Assembly: GCA_030150085.1 (NCBI GenBank)
Contig: JASLGJ010000268.1
Span: 1 to 8,306, forward strand
Length of the DNA: 8,306 bases
Direction of reading: 5' to 3'
Source: Candidatus Elarobacter sp.
Lineage (GTDB): Bacteria > Vulcanimicrobiota > Vulcanimicrobiia > Vulcanimicrobiales > Vulcanimicrobiaceae
Part shown: positions 1 to 7,842 of the stretch, one piece after another
How positions within the stretch are numbered: the first letter of the stretch is position 1
Layout of the letters: each line of letters begins with the position of its first letter
Program-made: the position numbers and the translations under genes
Notes under the pieces: generated by a model
The model's database searches: none
The model's input: only the letters and a program-made list of their open reading frames with translations
What the model was told of the DNA's origin: nothing

Positions 1-1052
1 CGCAGCCAGCCTTCGAGCGCGTCGCCGAAGGCCCGGCCCGGCACCGCCGCCACGCCGCGGTTCTCCACCAGCTCCAGCGCCGCCGCGAGCGAGTCGCCCC
101 CGCCGGGCAGGCCCACGCAAGCGAAGAACGTGCCGTCGACCGGCACGTACCGCAAGCCGCTCGCTTCGAGCGCGGCGCTCACCTTGGCGTGCTGGTCGCG
201 GTACCACGCCGCCTGCTCCGCGATCGCGCCCGGCTCGCCGAAGATCTCGAACGCGACCCGCTGCGCGAACGCGCTGGCGGTCGAGGTGACCCAGGTGTGC
301 GCGCGCGTCAGCGGTCCGATCACCTCGTCGGGGGCGAGCAGCCAGCCGATGCGCATCCCGGTCAGCGCGTTGGACTTCGAGAGCGAGTTGGCGACGATCG
401 TGTAGGGGTAGTATCTCGCGATGTAACCCGGGTCGGCGACGTAGGTCAGCTCGCGGTACACCTCGTCGTGCAGCACCCACACCGGCGGCCCGCCGCGGGC
501 CAGCAGCCCGGCCGCCAGGCGGCGCGCGTCGGCGTCGCGCAGCACCCGCCCGGTCGGGTTCGAGGGCGAGCCGATGACGATCATGCGCGTCGCGCGGTCG
601 ACCGCGTCGAGGATCGCGTCGACGTCGTAGGCGAAGCCGTCGGCGGCGCGCATCTGCACGTGGCGGTAGGCCGCGCCCTCGAGCTGGGCCGCTTTGGCGT
701 AGGCCGGAAACGCCGGCGCGGCGACCAGCAGCTCGTCGGTCGCCGGGTCGAGCATGGTCTTGACCGCGACGTAGACCGCCTCTTGCGAGCCGGTCGTGAT
801 GCAGACGTTGCGCGCTTGGGTCATGCCCGGATAGGCGTAGTGCGCCGCGATCCGCTCGCGCAAGCCCGGGTCGCCCGCGTTGAGGGTGTACTTCACGCCG
901 TTCTCGGCCGCCCAGGCCGCGGCCGCGTCGATGAAGCGGCGCTGCGCGAGCAGCGTCGGCTCGCCCAAGCCCAGATCGATCGTGTCCGGTTTCTTGCGCG
1001 CCGCGATCTCGCGGATCATCGACGGCTCGATGGTGGCGACGCGCGGGTTCAC
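1..1052 (-). CDS. PLP-dependent class I/II aminotransferase, DapC-like candidate (C-terminus cut off by window edge)
   Basis: Fold-type I aminotransferase, probably cytosolic. About 350 residues are visible; the last 30-50 expected for the family lie beyond base 1. Seen in the translation: N-terminal VNPRVATIEPSMIREI, then IDLGLGEP (about 25-32), GSPSNPTG ending in N165-P166-T167-G168, HDEVY with D196 and Y199 (cofactor ring contacts), and NSLSKSNALTGMRIGW. K226 of that motif is the expected Schiff-base lysine and R234 a phosphate contact. The GTG at 1052 is chosen because GGAG (1063-1060) lies 7 nt upstream and the protein then starts where relatives start; the next in-frame ATG (codon 12) would cut the conserved first segment. 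It follows dapD by 13 nt, so N-succinyl-diaminopimelate aminotransferase is the best inferred role. A different amino acid substrate (aspartate, aromatic, or LL-DAP itself) cannot be excluded. The family call is secure; the substrate is inference. Confidence 0.9.
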   Translation of the reverse strand, partial: MNPRVATIEPSMIREIAARKKPDTIDLGLGEPTLLAQRRFIDAAAAWAAENGVKYTLNAGDPGLRERIAAHYAYPGMTQARNVCITTGSQEAVYVAVKTMLDPATDELLVAAPAFPAYAKAAQLEGAAYRHVQMRAADGFAYDVDAILDAVDRATRMIVIGSPSNPTGRVLRDADARRLAAGLLARGGPPVWVLHDEVYRELTYVADPGYIARYYPYTIVANSLSKSNALTGMRIGWLLAPDEVIGPLTRAHTWVTSTASAFAQRVAFEIFGEPGAIAEQAAWYRDQHAKVSAALEASGLRYVPVDGTFFACVGLPGGGDSLAAALELVENRGVAAVPGRAFGDALEGWL

Positions 1053-1069
1053 CGGCCGGCTCCGCTCAT
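1049..1069 (-). other. Possible 6-codon coupling ORF between dapD and the aminotransferase
   Basis: The dapD stop (TGA, 1068-1066) overlaps an ATG (1069-1067) as ATGA. That ATG opens a frame encoding only MSGAGR. Its stop (TGA, 1051-1049) overlaps the GTG start of the aminotransferase as GTGA. The arrangement could hand terminating ribosomes from dapD to the next gene. The aminotransferase already has its own GGAG ribosome-binding site, so this may be chance. Confidence 0.25.
1060..1063 (-). promoter_or_regulatory. Ribosome-binding site of the aminotransferase gene (decides GTG start)
   Basis: GGAG on the minus strand ends 7 nt before GTG at 1052-1050. It supports the GTG start over the ATG eleven codons later, which would remove the conserved NPRV segment. 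Confidence 0.55.
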
Positions 1070-1935
1070 ACGGCGACCTCGAACTCGCGCAGGGCGGCGT
1101 TGAGCGAGGTCTTCAGGTCGGTCGAGGCGCTGCGCTCGCCGATGATCAGCGCGCAGGGCGTGCCGAACTCGCCGGCCGGGAAGCGCTTGGGAAGTGTGCC
1201 CGGAATCACCACCGCGCGAGGCGGCACCGCGCCCTTGGTCGTGACCGGCTCGGCGCCGCGCACGTCGACGATGGGGGTCGAGGCGGTCAGCACCACGCCC
1301 GCCCCGAGCACCGCCTCGGCGCCCACCCGCACGCCCTCGACCACCACGCAGCGCGAGCCGACGAAGGCCCCGTCCTCGACGATCACCGGCAGGGCCTGGG
1401 GCGGTTCGAGCACGCCCCCGATCCCCACCCCACCGCTCAGGTGGACGCCCTTGCCGATCTGCGCGCACGAGCCGACGGTGGCCCAGGTGTCGACCATCGT
1501 GCCCTCGTCGACGTACGCGCCGATGTTGACGAAGCCCGGCATCAGGATCGCGCCCCGGCCCAGGTAGGAGCCGTAGCGGGCCACGCCGGGCGGCACGCAG
1601 CGCGCGCCGAGCTTCTTCCAGTTGCGTTTGGTCGGCAGCTTGTCGTAGAAGGACGGCAGCAGCGCGGCATCGTGCTCGGGGTCGCCGCTGGGGCTCGCAC
1701 CGCGCTCGCGCACCTGCACGATGTCGTAGCGCGCGAAGGAGAGCAGGATCGCCCGCTTCACCCACGCGTTGACCGCCCACCCGCCGTCCCGCGGCTCGGC
1801 CACGCGCAGCGCGCCGGTGTCGAGCGCCTCGAGCACCTCGTCGACGACGCGGCCGGGCTTCTTCTTGACCACCTCGGGTTCGCTCTGCAGGCGCTCCTCC
1901 AGCGCGGCCAGGCGCGCTTCCAAGTCTGAGTCCAT
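1066..1935 (-). CDS. dapD: 2,3,4,5-tetrahydropyridine-2,6-dicarboxylate N-succinyltransferase (DapD)
   Basis: Transfers succinyl from succinyl-CoA to tetrahydrodipicolinate, giving N-succinyl-2-amino-6-oxopimelate for meso-DAP (peptidoglycan) and lysine; cytosolic trimer in characterised relatives. The 289-residue protein has a helical N-terminal domain with the DapD segment TGALRVAEPRDGGWAV (40-55) and VKRAILLSF (59-67). A left-handed beta-helix follows, made of hexapeptide repeats from about residue 110, with FVNIGAYVDEGTMVDTWATV (135-154) and QIGKGVHLSGGVGIGGVLEP after it. D149 in MVDTW matches the active-site aspartate known from mycobacterial and E. coli-type DapD. Length is slightly above E. 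coli DapD (274), mainly from extra sequence near 76-95 (RERGASPSGDPEHD). The ATG at 1935 has GGGGAAG 8 nt upstream. It is the first gene of a minus-strand unit with the aminotransferase, divergent from tkt. Identification is very secure; the extra loop is unexplained. Confidence 0.96.
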   Translation of the reverse strand: MDSDLEARLAALEERLQSEPEVVKKKPGRVVDEVLEALDTGALRVAEPRDGGWAVNAWVKRAILLSFARYDIVQVRERGASPSGDPEHDAALLPSFYDKLPTKRNWKKLGARCVPPGVARYGSYLGRGAILMPGFVNIGAYVDEGTMVDTWATVGSCAQIGKGVHLSGGVGIGGVLEPPQALPVIVEDGAFVGSRCVVVEGVRVGAEAVLGAGVVLTASTPIVDVRGAEPVTTKGAVPPRAVVIPGTLPKRFPAGEFGTPCALIIGERSASTDLKTSLNAALREFEVAV

Positions 1936-1943
1936 CGCGGAGG

Positions 1944-1950
1944 CTTCCCC
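1944..1950 (-). promoter_or_regulatory. Ribosome-binding site of dapD
   Basis: GGGGAAG on the minus strand ends 8 nt before the ATG at 1935-1933. The dapD frame stays open upstream, so this purine run helps choose ATG 1935 as the start. Residues encoded further upstream show no resemblance to DapD. Confidence 0.5.
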
Positions 1951-2032
1951 GCGGTGAGGCGGTGTTCCGTCGCCGGGTACATGGAGGGGGCCGGCACGGT
2001 GGGCGGGTAACGCGCTGTTTCCCCGGCATCCT

Positions 2033-2037
2033 AGGAG
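2033..2037 (+). promoter_or_regulatory. Ribosome-binding site of tkt (supports GTG start)
   Basis: AGGAG lies 6 nt upstream of GTG 2044-2046. No in-frame ATG exists near this position that would keep the conserved N-terminus, so this site fixes the GTG start. Confidence 0.75.
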
Positions 2038-2043
2038 ACCCGA

Positions 2044-4035
2044 GTGAACAGCCCTGCTGACGAAGAACGAATCAACGCAATCCGTTTTCTCGCGGTCGAT
2101 GCCGTGCAGCAAGCCAATTCCGGCCACCCCGGCCTGCCGCTGGGGGCGGCGGCCGCGGCCTACACCCTGTGGACCCGCCACCTGCGCTTCGACCCCCGGG
2201 ACTCGCACTGGTTCGACCGCGACCGCTTCATCTTGAGCGCGGGGCACGGCTCGGCGCTGCTCTACGCGCTGCTCCACCTGGCCGGCTACGACCTGAGCCT
2301 GGACGACCTGCGGCACTTCCGCCAGCTCGGCAGCAAGACGCCCGGCCACCCCGAGTACCACCACACCCAGGGCGTGGAGGTCACCACCGGGCCGCTCGGC
2401 CAGGGCCTGGCCAACGCGGTCGGCTTCGCCATCGCCGAGGCCCACCTGGCGGCGGTCTACAACCGCGAGCAGACCATCGTCGACCACCACACCTACGTCA
2501 TCGCGGGCGACGGCGACCTGATGGAGGGCGTCTCGGGCGAGGCCTCCTCGCTGGCCGGGCACCTCGGCCTGGGCAAGCTGATCGTCCTCTACGACGACAA
2601 CAAGGTCTCGCTGGCCGGCCCGACCGACCTGGCCTTCACCGAGGACGTGCGCGAGCGCTACGAGGCCTACGGCTGGCAGACCATCGAGGTCGGCCCCTCC
2701 CAGGCCAACGACGTCGAGGCCCTCGATGCGGCCATCACGCTGGCCAAGTCCGAGACGATGAAGCCCAGCCTGATCGCGATCCGCTCGACGATCGGCTACG
2801 GCTCGCCCGAGGCCGGCACGTTCAAGACCCACGGCGAGCCGCTGGGCCCCGAGCGGCTGGCCAAGACGCGCGAGACGCTGGGCTGGAAGCACGGCCCGTT
2901 CGAGGTGCCCGCCGAGGTCTACGCCTTCTGGCGCGAGATCGCCGCGGCCGGCGCCCGGGCCCACGCCGAGTGGGACGCCGCCTACGCCGCTTGGAAGGGA
3001 GCCAATTCCGAGCTCGCGGCGACCTTCGAGCGGGCCCGCGACGGCAAGTTGCCCGCCGCGCTGCCCTGGCCCGAGTTCACCCCCGAGAACGGCAGCGTGG
3101 CGACCCGCGAGGCCGGCGGCACCGTGATGAACGCGATCGCCGCCGCGCTGCCCGAGCTGGTCGGCGGCTCGGCCGACCTCGACCCGTCCACCAAGACCTA
3201 CCTCAAGGGGCAAGGCGACCTCCAGCCGGGGTCGTACGGAGGGCGCAACATCCACTTCGGGGTGCGCGAGCACGCCATGGGCGCGGCCCTGAACGGGATC
3301 GCCCTGCACGGCGGGCTGCTGCCGTTCGGCGCGACCTTCTTCAACTTCGCCGACTACCTCAAGCCGGCGCTGCGCCTGGCCGCGATCAACAAGATCCGCG
3401 AGATCTACGTCTTCACCCACGACTCGGTGTTCCTGGGCGAGGACGGCCCGACGCACCAGCCCATCGAGCAGCTCGCCATGCTGCGCGCCATGCCCAACGT
3501 GATGCTGGTCCGCCCGGCCGACGCGCTCGAGACGCTGGAGGCCTGGAAGCTCGCCATCCAGCCCGAGAGCGGGCCCTGGGCGCTCGTCCTGACCCGCCAG
3601 AAAGTGCCGTTCCTGGGCCAGCGCAACGCCGACGTGGCGCGCGGCGGTTACGTGCTGCACGAGCCCGCGGGCAAGCTGGACCTGATCCTGATCGCCACCG
3701 GCTCGGAAGTCTCGCTCGCGCTCGGCGCGGCGAACCTGCTGGCCGAGCGCGGCATCGGGGCCCGGGTGGTCTCGATGCCGTCGACCGGGTTGTTCGACCG
3801 GCAGGACCAGGCCTATCGCGACGGCGTGCTGCCGCCCGACGTCCGCGCCCGGCTCTCGATCGAGGCCGGCACGACCTTCGGCTGGCACAAGTACGTCGGC
3901 GAGCGCGGGCTCGCGTACGGCCTGGACCACTTCGGCACCTCGGCCCCGGCCGCGGCCATCCAGCAAGAATACGGCTTCACGCCGCAGCACGTCGCGGACG
4001 TCGCGGCGGGCCTGCTCGCCAACGCAAAAGTGTAG
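2044..4035 (+). CDS. tkt: Transketolase
   Basis: Thiamine diphosphate- and divalent metal-dependent transfer of two-carbon ketol units between sugar phosphates in the non-oxidative pentose phosphate pathway; cytosolic dimer in known cases. At 663 residues it matches E. coli TktA (663). The N-terminal domain has SGHPGLPLG (H28), [19 protein letters not shown], and the cofactor motif starting GDGDLMEG (155-162) and closing at N186 in [12 protein letters not shown] contains H263. The middle domain has [10 protein letters not shown]409 in VREHAMG (the catalytic glutamate that activates the cofactor), and [16 protein letters not shown] with H459, D467 and H471 (E. coli H461, D469, H473). R518 in LTRQ fits the phosphate-binding arginine. 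The C-terminal domain includes [10 protein letters not shown]. Translation starts at GTG with AGGAG 6 nt upstream. The first 25 or so codons are unusually rich in A/T-ending codons. The gene ends with TAG, 18 nt before the fused transaldolase/isomerase, and is first in the operon. Confidence 0.97.
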   Translation: MNSPADEERINAIRFLAVDAVQQANSGHPGLPLGAAAAAYTLWTRHLRFDPRDSHWFDRDRFILSAGHGSALLYALLHLAGYDLSLDDLRHFRQLGSKTPGHPEYHHTQGVEVTTGPLGQGLANAVGFAIAEAHLAAVYNREQTIVDHHTYVIAGDGDLMEGVSGEASSLAGHLGLGKLIVLYDDNKVSLAGPTDLAFTEDVRERYEAYGWQTIEVGPSQANDVEALDAAITLAKSETMKPSLIAIRSTIGYGSPEAGTFKTHGEPLGPERLAKTRETLGWKHGPFEVPAEVYAFWREIAAAGARAHAEWDAAYAAWKGANSELAATFERARDGKLPAALPWPEFTPENGSVATREAGGTVMNAIAAALPELVGGSADLDPSTKTYLKGQGDLQPGSYGGRNIHFGVREHAMGAALNGIALHGGLLPFGATFFNFADYLKPALRLAAINKIREIYVFTHDSVFLGEDGPTHQPIEQLAMLRAMPNVMLVRPADALETLEAWKLAIQPESGPWALVLTRQKVPFLGQRNADVARGGYVLHEPAGKLDLILIATGSEVSLALGAANLLAERGIGARVVSMPSTGLFDRQDQAYRDGVLPPDVRARLSIEAGTTFGWHKYVGERGLAYGLDHFGTSAPAAAIQQEYGFTPQHVADVAAGLLANAKV

Positions 4036-4053
4036 AGGGGGAACAGCGTCATC

Positions 4054-6888
4054 ATGGGCGACCAGCTCAGAGAACTGGCCAAGGTCGGGCAGAGCATCTG
4101 GCTCGACAACATCCGCCGCAGCATGTTCGCCTCGGGCGAGCTGCGGCGGCTCATCGACCTCGGGCTGCGCGGGATGACGTCCAACCCGACGATCTTCGAG
4201 AAGGCGATCGGCTCGGGCTCGGACTACGACGAGCAGCTGCGCGGGCTGATCGGCGAGACCGACATGGTCACCGTGTTCGAGGCCCTCGCGATCCGCGACA
4301 TCCGCAGCGCGTGCGACCACTTCCGCTCGGTCTGGGACGAGACGAAGGGGCTGGACGGCTACGTCTCGCTCGAGGTCTCGCCGACCCTGGCCCACGACAC
4401 CCAAGGCACGATCGAGGCCGCGGCGCGCCTGTGGAAGGCGGTCGGGCGGCCCAACGTGATGATCAAGATCCCCGGCACCGCCGAGGGCGTGCCGGCGATC
4501 AAGGCCACCATCGCGGCCGGGATCAACGTCAACGTCACGCTGCTGTTCTCGGTCGACCGCTACGAGGCGGCCGCGACCGCCTACATCGAGGGCTTGGAGG
4601 AGCGCGCCGCGCGCGGCGAGCCGGTCGACCGCATCGCCTCGGTGGCCTCGGTCTTCGTGTCGCGCATCGACAGCGCGGTCGACAAGCAGCTCCAGGGCCT
4701 GATCGACAAGGGCGAGCAGCTCGTGCCGCTGCTGGGCAAGGCCGCGGTGGCCAGCACCAAGCTCACCTACCAGCGCTACAAGGCGCTGTTCGAGAGCCCG
4801 CGCTTCGCCAAGCTGCGCGAGCGCGGCGCGCACGTGCAGCGCCCGCTGTGGGCCTCGACCTCGGTCAAGAACCCCTCGTATCCCGACCTGATGTACGTCG
4901 AGCCGCTGATCGGGCGCGACACGGTCAACACCGTGCCGCCCAACACGCTCGAAGCGATCCTCGACCACTGCACGGTCGTGCCGGACACCGTCGAGCAGGA
5001 CATCGCGGGCGCGAAGAAGGTCGTCGAGGAGCTCGCGGCCGCGAAGATCTCGCTCTACGACATCACCGAGCGGCTCGTGGCCGACGGCGTGAAGTCGTTC
5101 GCCGACTCGTTCGGCGCCATGCTCGACGCGATCCGCGGCAAGCTGGACAAGCTGCGCGACGGCACGCCGCCGCGCGTCGCGCCGGAGCTGGGGCGCTACC
5201 AGCAGGGCGCCGAGGACGCGCTCGACCGGCTCGCCGCGGGCGACTTCCTGCGCAAGCTGTGGGCCCACGACCCCTCGGCCTGGACCAGCGATCCCGAGCA
5301 CGCCGCGATCATCAAGAACGCGCTGGGCTGGATCGACATCGCCGAGAAGACCAAGGGCTCGGGCGGCGAGCTGGCCGAGTTCGCGCAGACGATCGCCAAG
5401 CGCTTCGACCACGTCGTGGTGCTCGGCATGGGCGGCAGCTCGCTCGCCCCCGACGTGCTGCGCGAGACGTTCGGCAAGCGGCCCGGCTTCCCCGAGCTGC
5501 ACGTGCTCGACTCGACCGACCCGCAGCAGATCAAGGCCCTCGACGACGCGCTCGACATCGCCAAGTCGGTCTTCATCGTGGCCTCCAAGTCGGGCACGAC
5601 GACCGAGCCCGACGCGTTCTTCCGCTACTTCTTCCAGCGCGTGCAGCAGACGGTGGGCGGGCGCAACGCGGCCGACCACTTCATCGCCATCACCGACCCC
5701 GGCACCAAGCTGGAAAAAGAAGCCAAGGAGACGGGCTTCCTGCGCATCTTCACCAACGCGCCCGACATCGGCGGGCGCTACTCGGCGCTCTCGTTCTTCG
5801 GCATGGTGCCCGCCGCGCTGGCCGGGATCGACATCGACAAGCTGCTCGGGCGCGCCACCAACGCCATGCACGCCAACGCCGCCAGCGTCGACGTCCACGA
5901 CGCGCCCGGAGCGTACTTCGGCGCCGCGCTGGGCGCGCTGGCCAAGGCCGGGCGCGACAAGCTGACCGTGATCTGCCACCCGGCGGTGGCCGCCTTCGGC
6001 GCCTGGGCCGAGCAGCTGATCGCGGAGTCGACCGGCAAGAGCGGGATCGGGATCGTGCCGGTCGAGGGCGAGACGCTGGGCGAGGCGCGCGTGTACGGCG
6101 AGGACCGCGTCTTCGCCTACGTCGGCGCGGGCCTGGGCGGCAGCGACCCGCAGGCGGCGCGCCTGGCCGAGCTGGAGCAGGCCGGCCATCCCGTGATCCG
6201 CCTGACGATGGAAGACGCGCTCGACCTGGGCGAGCAGTTCGTGACCTGGGAGATCGCGACGGCCGCGGCCGGCGCGGTGCTGGGCATCGACCCCTTCGAC
6301 CAGCCCAACGTCCAGGAGTCCAAGGACAACACGAAGCGGCTGCTGGGCGAGTTCGCGCAGGCCGGCTCGTTCTCCGAGCCCGCCCCGCGCGTGAACGGCG
6401 CGGAGGTCCAGGTCTTCCCGCTCGCCGGCTCGTCGAGCGCGGCGCTGGGCAACGACCTGCAGAGCGCGGTCGCGGCCATCGCCGAGCAGATCAAGCCCGG
6501 CGACTACGTCGCCTTCAACGCCTACGTCCCGATGGACGCCGCCGACCGCGACGCGCTGCAGGGCATCCGGCTGACCGTGCGCGACGCGCGCAAGGTCGCG
6601 ACGACGGTCGGCTTCGGGCCGCGCTTCCTGCACTCGACCGGCCAGCTCCACAAGGGCGGCTCCGACGAGGGCGTGTTCTTCCAGGTCACCTACGACCCGC
6701 CGGCGGACCTGCCGATCCCCGGCATGGTCGGCTTCAAGACGCTGCAGCGCGCGCAGGCCCTGGGCGACTTCGAGTCGCTCGACAAGCGCAACCGGCGCGG
6801 CATCCGGATCCACTTCCCGGGCGACGTGAAGGCCGGCTTGGCCGCGCTCGCCGCCGCGGTCGACGCCGCGGTGAGCGCGAAGGCATAG
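4054..6888 (+). CDS. tal-pgi: Bifunctional transaldolase / glucose-6-phosphate isomerase fusion
   Basis: A 944-residue natural fusion. The transaldolase half (about 1-370) moves a dihydroxyacetone unit from sedoheptulose 7-phosphate to glyceraldehyde 3-phosphate. The isomerase half (about 390-944) interconverts fructose and glucose 6-phosphates. Transaldolase signs: SIWLDNI (D18), GMTSNPTIFEK (40-50), E107 in SLEVSP, K138 in MIKIPGTAEG (Schiff-base lysine), and SVFVSRID (S203, R204). LWASTSVKNPSYPD follows. Isomerase (SIS-fold) signs: VVLGMGGSSLAPD (G458-D467), ASKSGTTTEP (510-519), GGRYSALS (R575), AESTGK with E658 as likely catalytic base, and DPFDQPNVQESK with K757. A C-terminal stretch contains HSTGQLHKGG (860-869). 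The usual NGQHAFYQ histidine motif of free-standing isomerases is not present. AGGGGGA (4036-4042) lies 11 nt before the ATG. It is flanked by tkt (18 nt) and gnd (9 nt). Known fusions of this type occur in Gluconobacter and other bacteria (from memory). Both activities are predicted by homology. Confidence 0.95.
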   Translation: MGDQLRELAKVGQSIWLDNIRRSMFASGELRRLIDLGLRGMTSNPTIFEKAIGSGSDYDEQLRGLIGETDMVTVFEALAIRDIRSACDHFRSVWDETKGLDGYVSLEVSPTLAHDTQGTIEAAARLWKAVGRPNVMIKIPGTAEGVPAIKATIAAGINVNVTLLFSVDRYEAAATAYIEGLEERAARGEPVDRIASVASVFVSRIDSAVDKQLQGLIDKGEQLVPLLGKAAVASTKLTYQRYKALFESPRFAKLRERGAHVQRPLWASTSVKNPSYPDLMYVEPLIGRDTVNTVPPNTLEAILDHCTVVPDTVEQDIAGAKKVVEELAAAKISLYDITERLVADGVKSFADSFGAMLDAIRGKLDKLRDGTPPRVAPELGRYQQGAEDALDRLAAGDFLRKLWAHDPSAWTSDPEHAAIIKNALGWIDIAEKTKGSGGELAEFAQTIAKRFDHVVVLGMGGSSLAPDVLRETFGKRPGFPELHVLDSTDPQQIKALDDALDIAKSVFIVASKSGTTTEPDAFFRYFFQRVQQTVGGRNAADHFIAITDPGTKLEKEAKETGFLRIFTNAPDIGGRYSALSFFGMVPAALAGIDIDKLLGRATNAMHANAASVDVHDAPGAYFGAALGALAKAGRDKLTVICHPAVAAFGAWAEQLIAESTGKSGIGIVPVEGETLGEARVYGEDRVFAYVGAGLGGSDPQAARLAELEQAGHPVIRLTMEDALDLGEQFVTWEIATAAAGAVLGIDPFDQPNVQESKDNTKRLLGEFAQAGSFSEPAPRVNGAEVQVFPLAGSSSAALGNDLQSAVAAIAEQIKPGDYVAFNAYVPMDAADRDALQGIRLTVRDARKVATTVGFGPRFLHSTGQLHKGGSDEGVFFQVTYDPPADLPIPGMVGFKTLQRAQALGDFESLDKRNRRGIRIHFPGDVKAGLAALAAAVDAAVSAKA

Positions 6889-6892
6889 GAGG
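6887..6892 (+). promoter_or_regulatory. Ribosome-binding site of gnd, overlapping the tal-pgi stop (decides TTG start)
   Basis: A perfect AGGAGG begins inside the TAG stop of the preceding gene and lies 5 nt before TTG 6898-6900. The only nearby ATG (6910) would delete the first beta strand before the GLGKMG nucleotide-binding loop, so TTG is preferred. Confidence 0.8.
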
Positions 6893-6897
6893 CGGTC

Positions 6898-7839
6898 TTG
6901 CAACTCGGGATGATCGGTCTGGGCAAGATGGGGGCCAACATGACGACCCGCCTGGAGCGCGGCGGGCACGAGGTCGTCGCGTACGACCGCGACCCGGCCG
7001 CGGTGCAGCGCAGCGCCGCCGACGGCGCGCTCGCCTCGTCGTCGCTGCAGGACCTCGTCGCCAAGCTGCGCGCGCCGCGCGCGGTGTGGATCATGGTCCC
7101 GGCCGGCGCGCCGACCGACTCGACCATCGACGCGCTGCTCGGGCTGCTGCAGCCCGGCGACGTGATCGTCGACGGCGGCAACTCGCGCTGGACCGACTCC
7201 AAGGCCCGCTACGCGCGCTGCAAGGAGAAGGGCGTGTCGTTCGTCGACGCCGGCACCTCGGGCGGCGTGTGGGGCCTGAACAACGGCTACTGCCTGATGG
7301 TCGGCGGCGACGACGACGCGGTCGCCAAGGTCGAGCCGGTGTTCCGCACCCTCGCGCCGGAGGGCGGGTACGCGCACGTCGGGCCGAGCGGCGCGGGCCA
7401 CTTCTCCAAGATGGTCCACAACGGGATCGAGTACGGCCTGCTCGCGGCGTACGGCGAGGGCTTCGAGATCCTCGAGAAGTCGGAGTACGACTACGACCTG
7501 CACCAGCTGGCCTCGATCTGGCGCTACGGCTCGGTCGTGCGCTCGTGGCTGCTGGAGCTGCTCGAGCTCGCGCTCAAGGACGACCCCACGCTGGCCGACG
7601 TCAAGGGCTGGGTGGCCGACAGCGGCGAGGGCCGCTGGACGGTCCAGGCCGCGATCGACGAGGACGTCCCCGCGCCGGTGATCACCGCCTCGCTGATGTC
7701 GCGCTTCGTGTCGCGCCAGGACGAGTCGTACAGCGCCAAGATCATCGCCGCGCTGCGCAACCAGTTCGGCGGTCACGCGATCAAGGCCGAGAGCGGCGCG
7801 ATCGTCGGCAACTCGGCCGCCCCCAAGGGCGGCGCCTAG
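6898..7839 (+). CDS. gnd: 6-phosphogluconate dehydrogenase, decarboxylating, short NAD+-type
   Basis: Oxidative decarboxylation of 6-phosphogluconate to ribulose 5-phosphate, CO2 and a reduced nicotinamide cofactor; cytosolic. At 313 residues it belongs to the short (YqeC/GndA-like) branch, against about 470 for the long NADP+ enzymes. Seen: MQLGMIGLGKMGANM with the Rossmann loop (7-12), D30 in VVAYDRD after the second strand, VDGGNS (N95), GTSGGVWG (S121-G123, substrate and catalytic loop), and GHFSKMVHNGIEYG. K171 and E178 of that last motif are the expected catalytic pair. DSGEGRWTV and RNQFGGHA in the C-terminal helical domain are typical of the family. D30, where NADP+ enzymes usually carry Asn-Arg-Ser/Thr, suggests NAD+ preference; this is inference from known cofactor rules. 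TTG start with a perfect AGGAGG 5 nt upstream. TAG stop 3 nt before zwf. Confidence 0.95.
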   Translation: MQLGMIGLGKMGANMTTRLERGGHEVVAYDRDPAAVQRSAADGALASSSLQDLVAKLRAPRAVWIMVPAGAPTDSTIDALLGLLQPGDVIVDGGNSRWTDSKARYARCKEKGVSFVDAGTSGGVWGLNNGYCLMVGGDDDAVAKVEPVFRTLAPEGGYAHVGPSGAGHFSKMVHNGIEYGLLAAYGEGFEILEKSEYDYDLHQLASIWRYGSVVRSWLLELLELALKDDPTLADVKGWVADSGEGRWTVQAAIDEDVPAPVITASLMSRFVSRQDESYSAKIIAALRNQFGGHAIKAESGAIVGNSAAPKGGA

Positions 7840-7842
7840 ACC

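Larger units (their letters stand above)
1936..2043. promoter_or_regulatory. Divergent intergenic region between dapD and tkt
   Basis: These 108 bp are the only substantial non-coding DNA here and must hold the 5' signals of both gene groups if each is transcribed from this point. I find no convincing -35/-10 pair on either strand; short matches such as TACATG (1978-1983) or GGTAACG are too weak to call. There is a G-rich stretch at about 1983-2007 with three GGG runs and an 8-bp palindrome TCCTAGGA (2029-2036) that overlaps the tkt ribosome-binding site. No riboswitch or attenuator fold is evident. The promoter role is inferred from gene orientation only. Confidence 0.5.

Noticed and set aside
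189..1103. Plus-strand open frame of about 300 codons opposite the aminotransferase
   Set aside because: It lies antisense to a clear aminotransferase with all cofactor motifs; its product is Arg/Val/Gly-rich low-complexity sequence.
880..1929. Plus-strand open frame of about 350 codons opposite dapD
   Set aside because: Antisense to dapD, His/Arg/Ala-rich, no domain and no ribosome-binding site seen.
1983..2007. Possible G-quadruplex in the intergenic region
   Set aside because: Only three runs of three or more G are present; a fourth would have to be a GG, so a stable four-run structure is not supported.
4036..4053. Possible terminator or small gene between tkt and tal-pgi
   Set aside because: The 18-nt gap holds only a ribosome-binding site and has no inverted repeat or T-run.
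6910..7839. ATG at 6910 as alternative start of gnd
   Set aside because: It would remove the first beta strand before the GLGKMG loop and sits farther from the perfect AGGAGG; TTG 6898 fits both.
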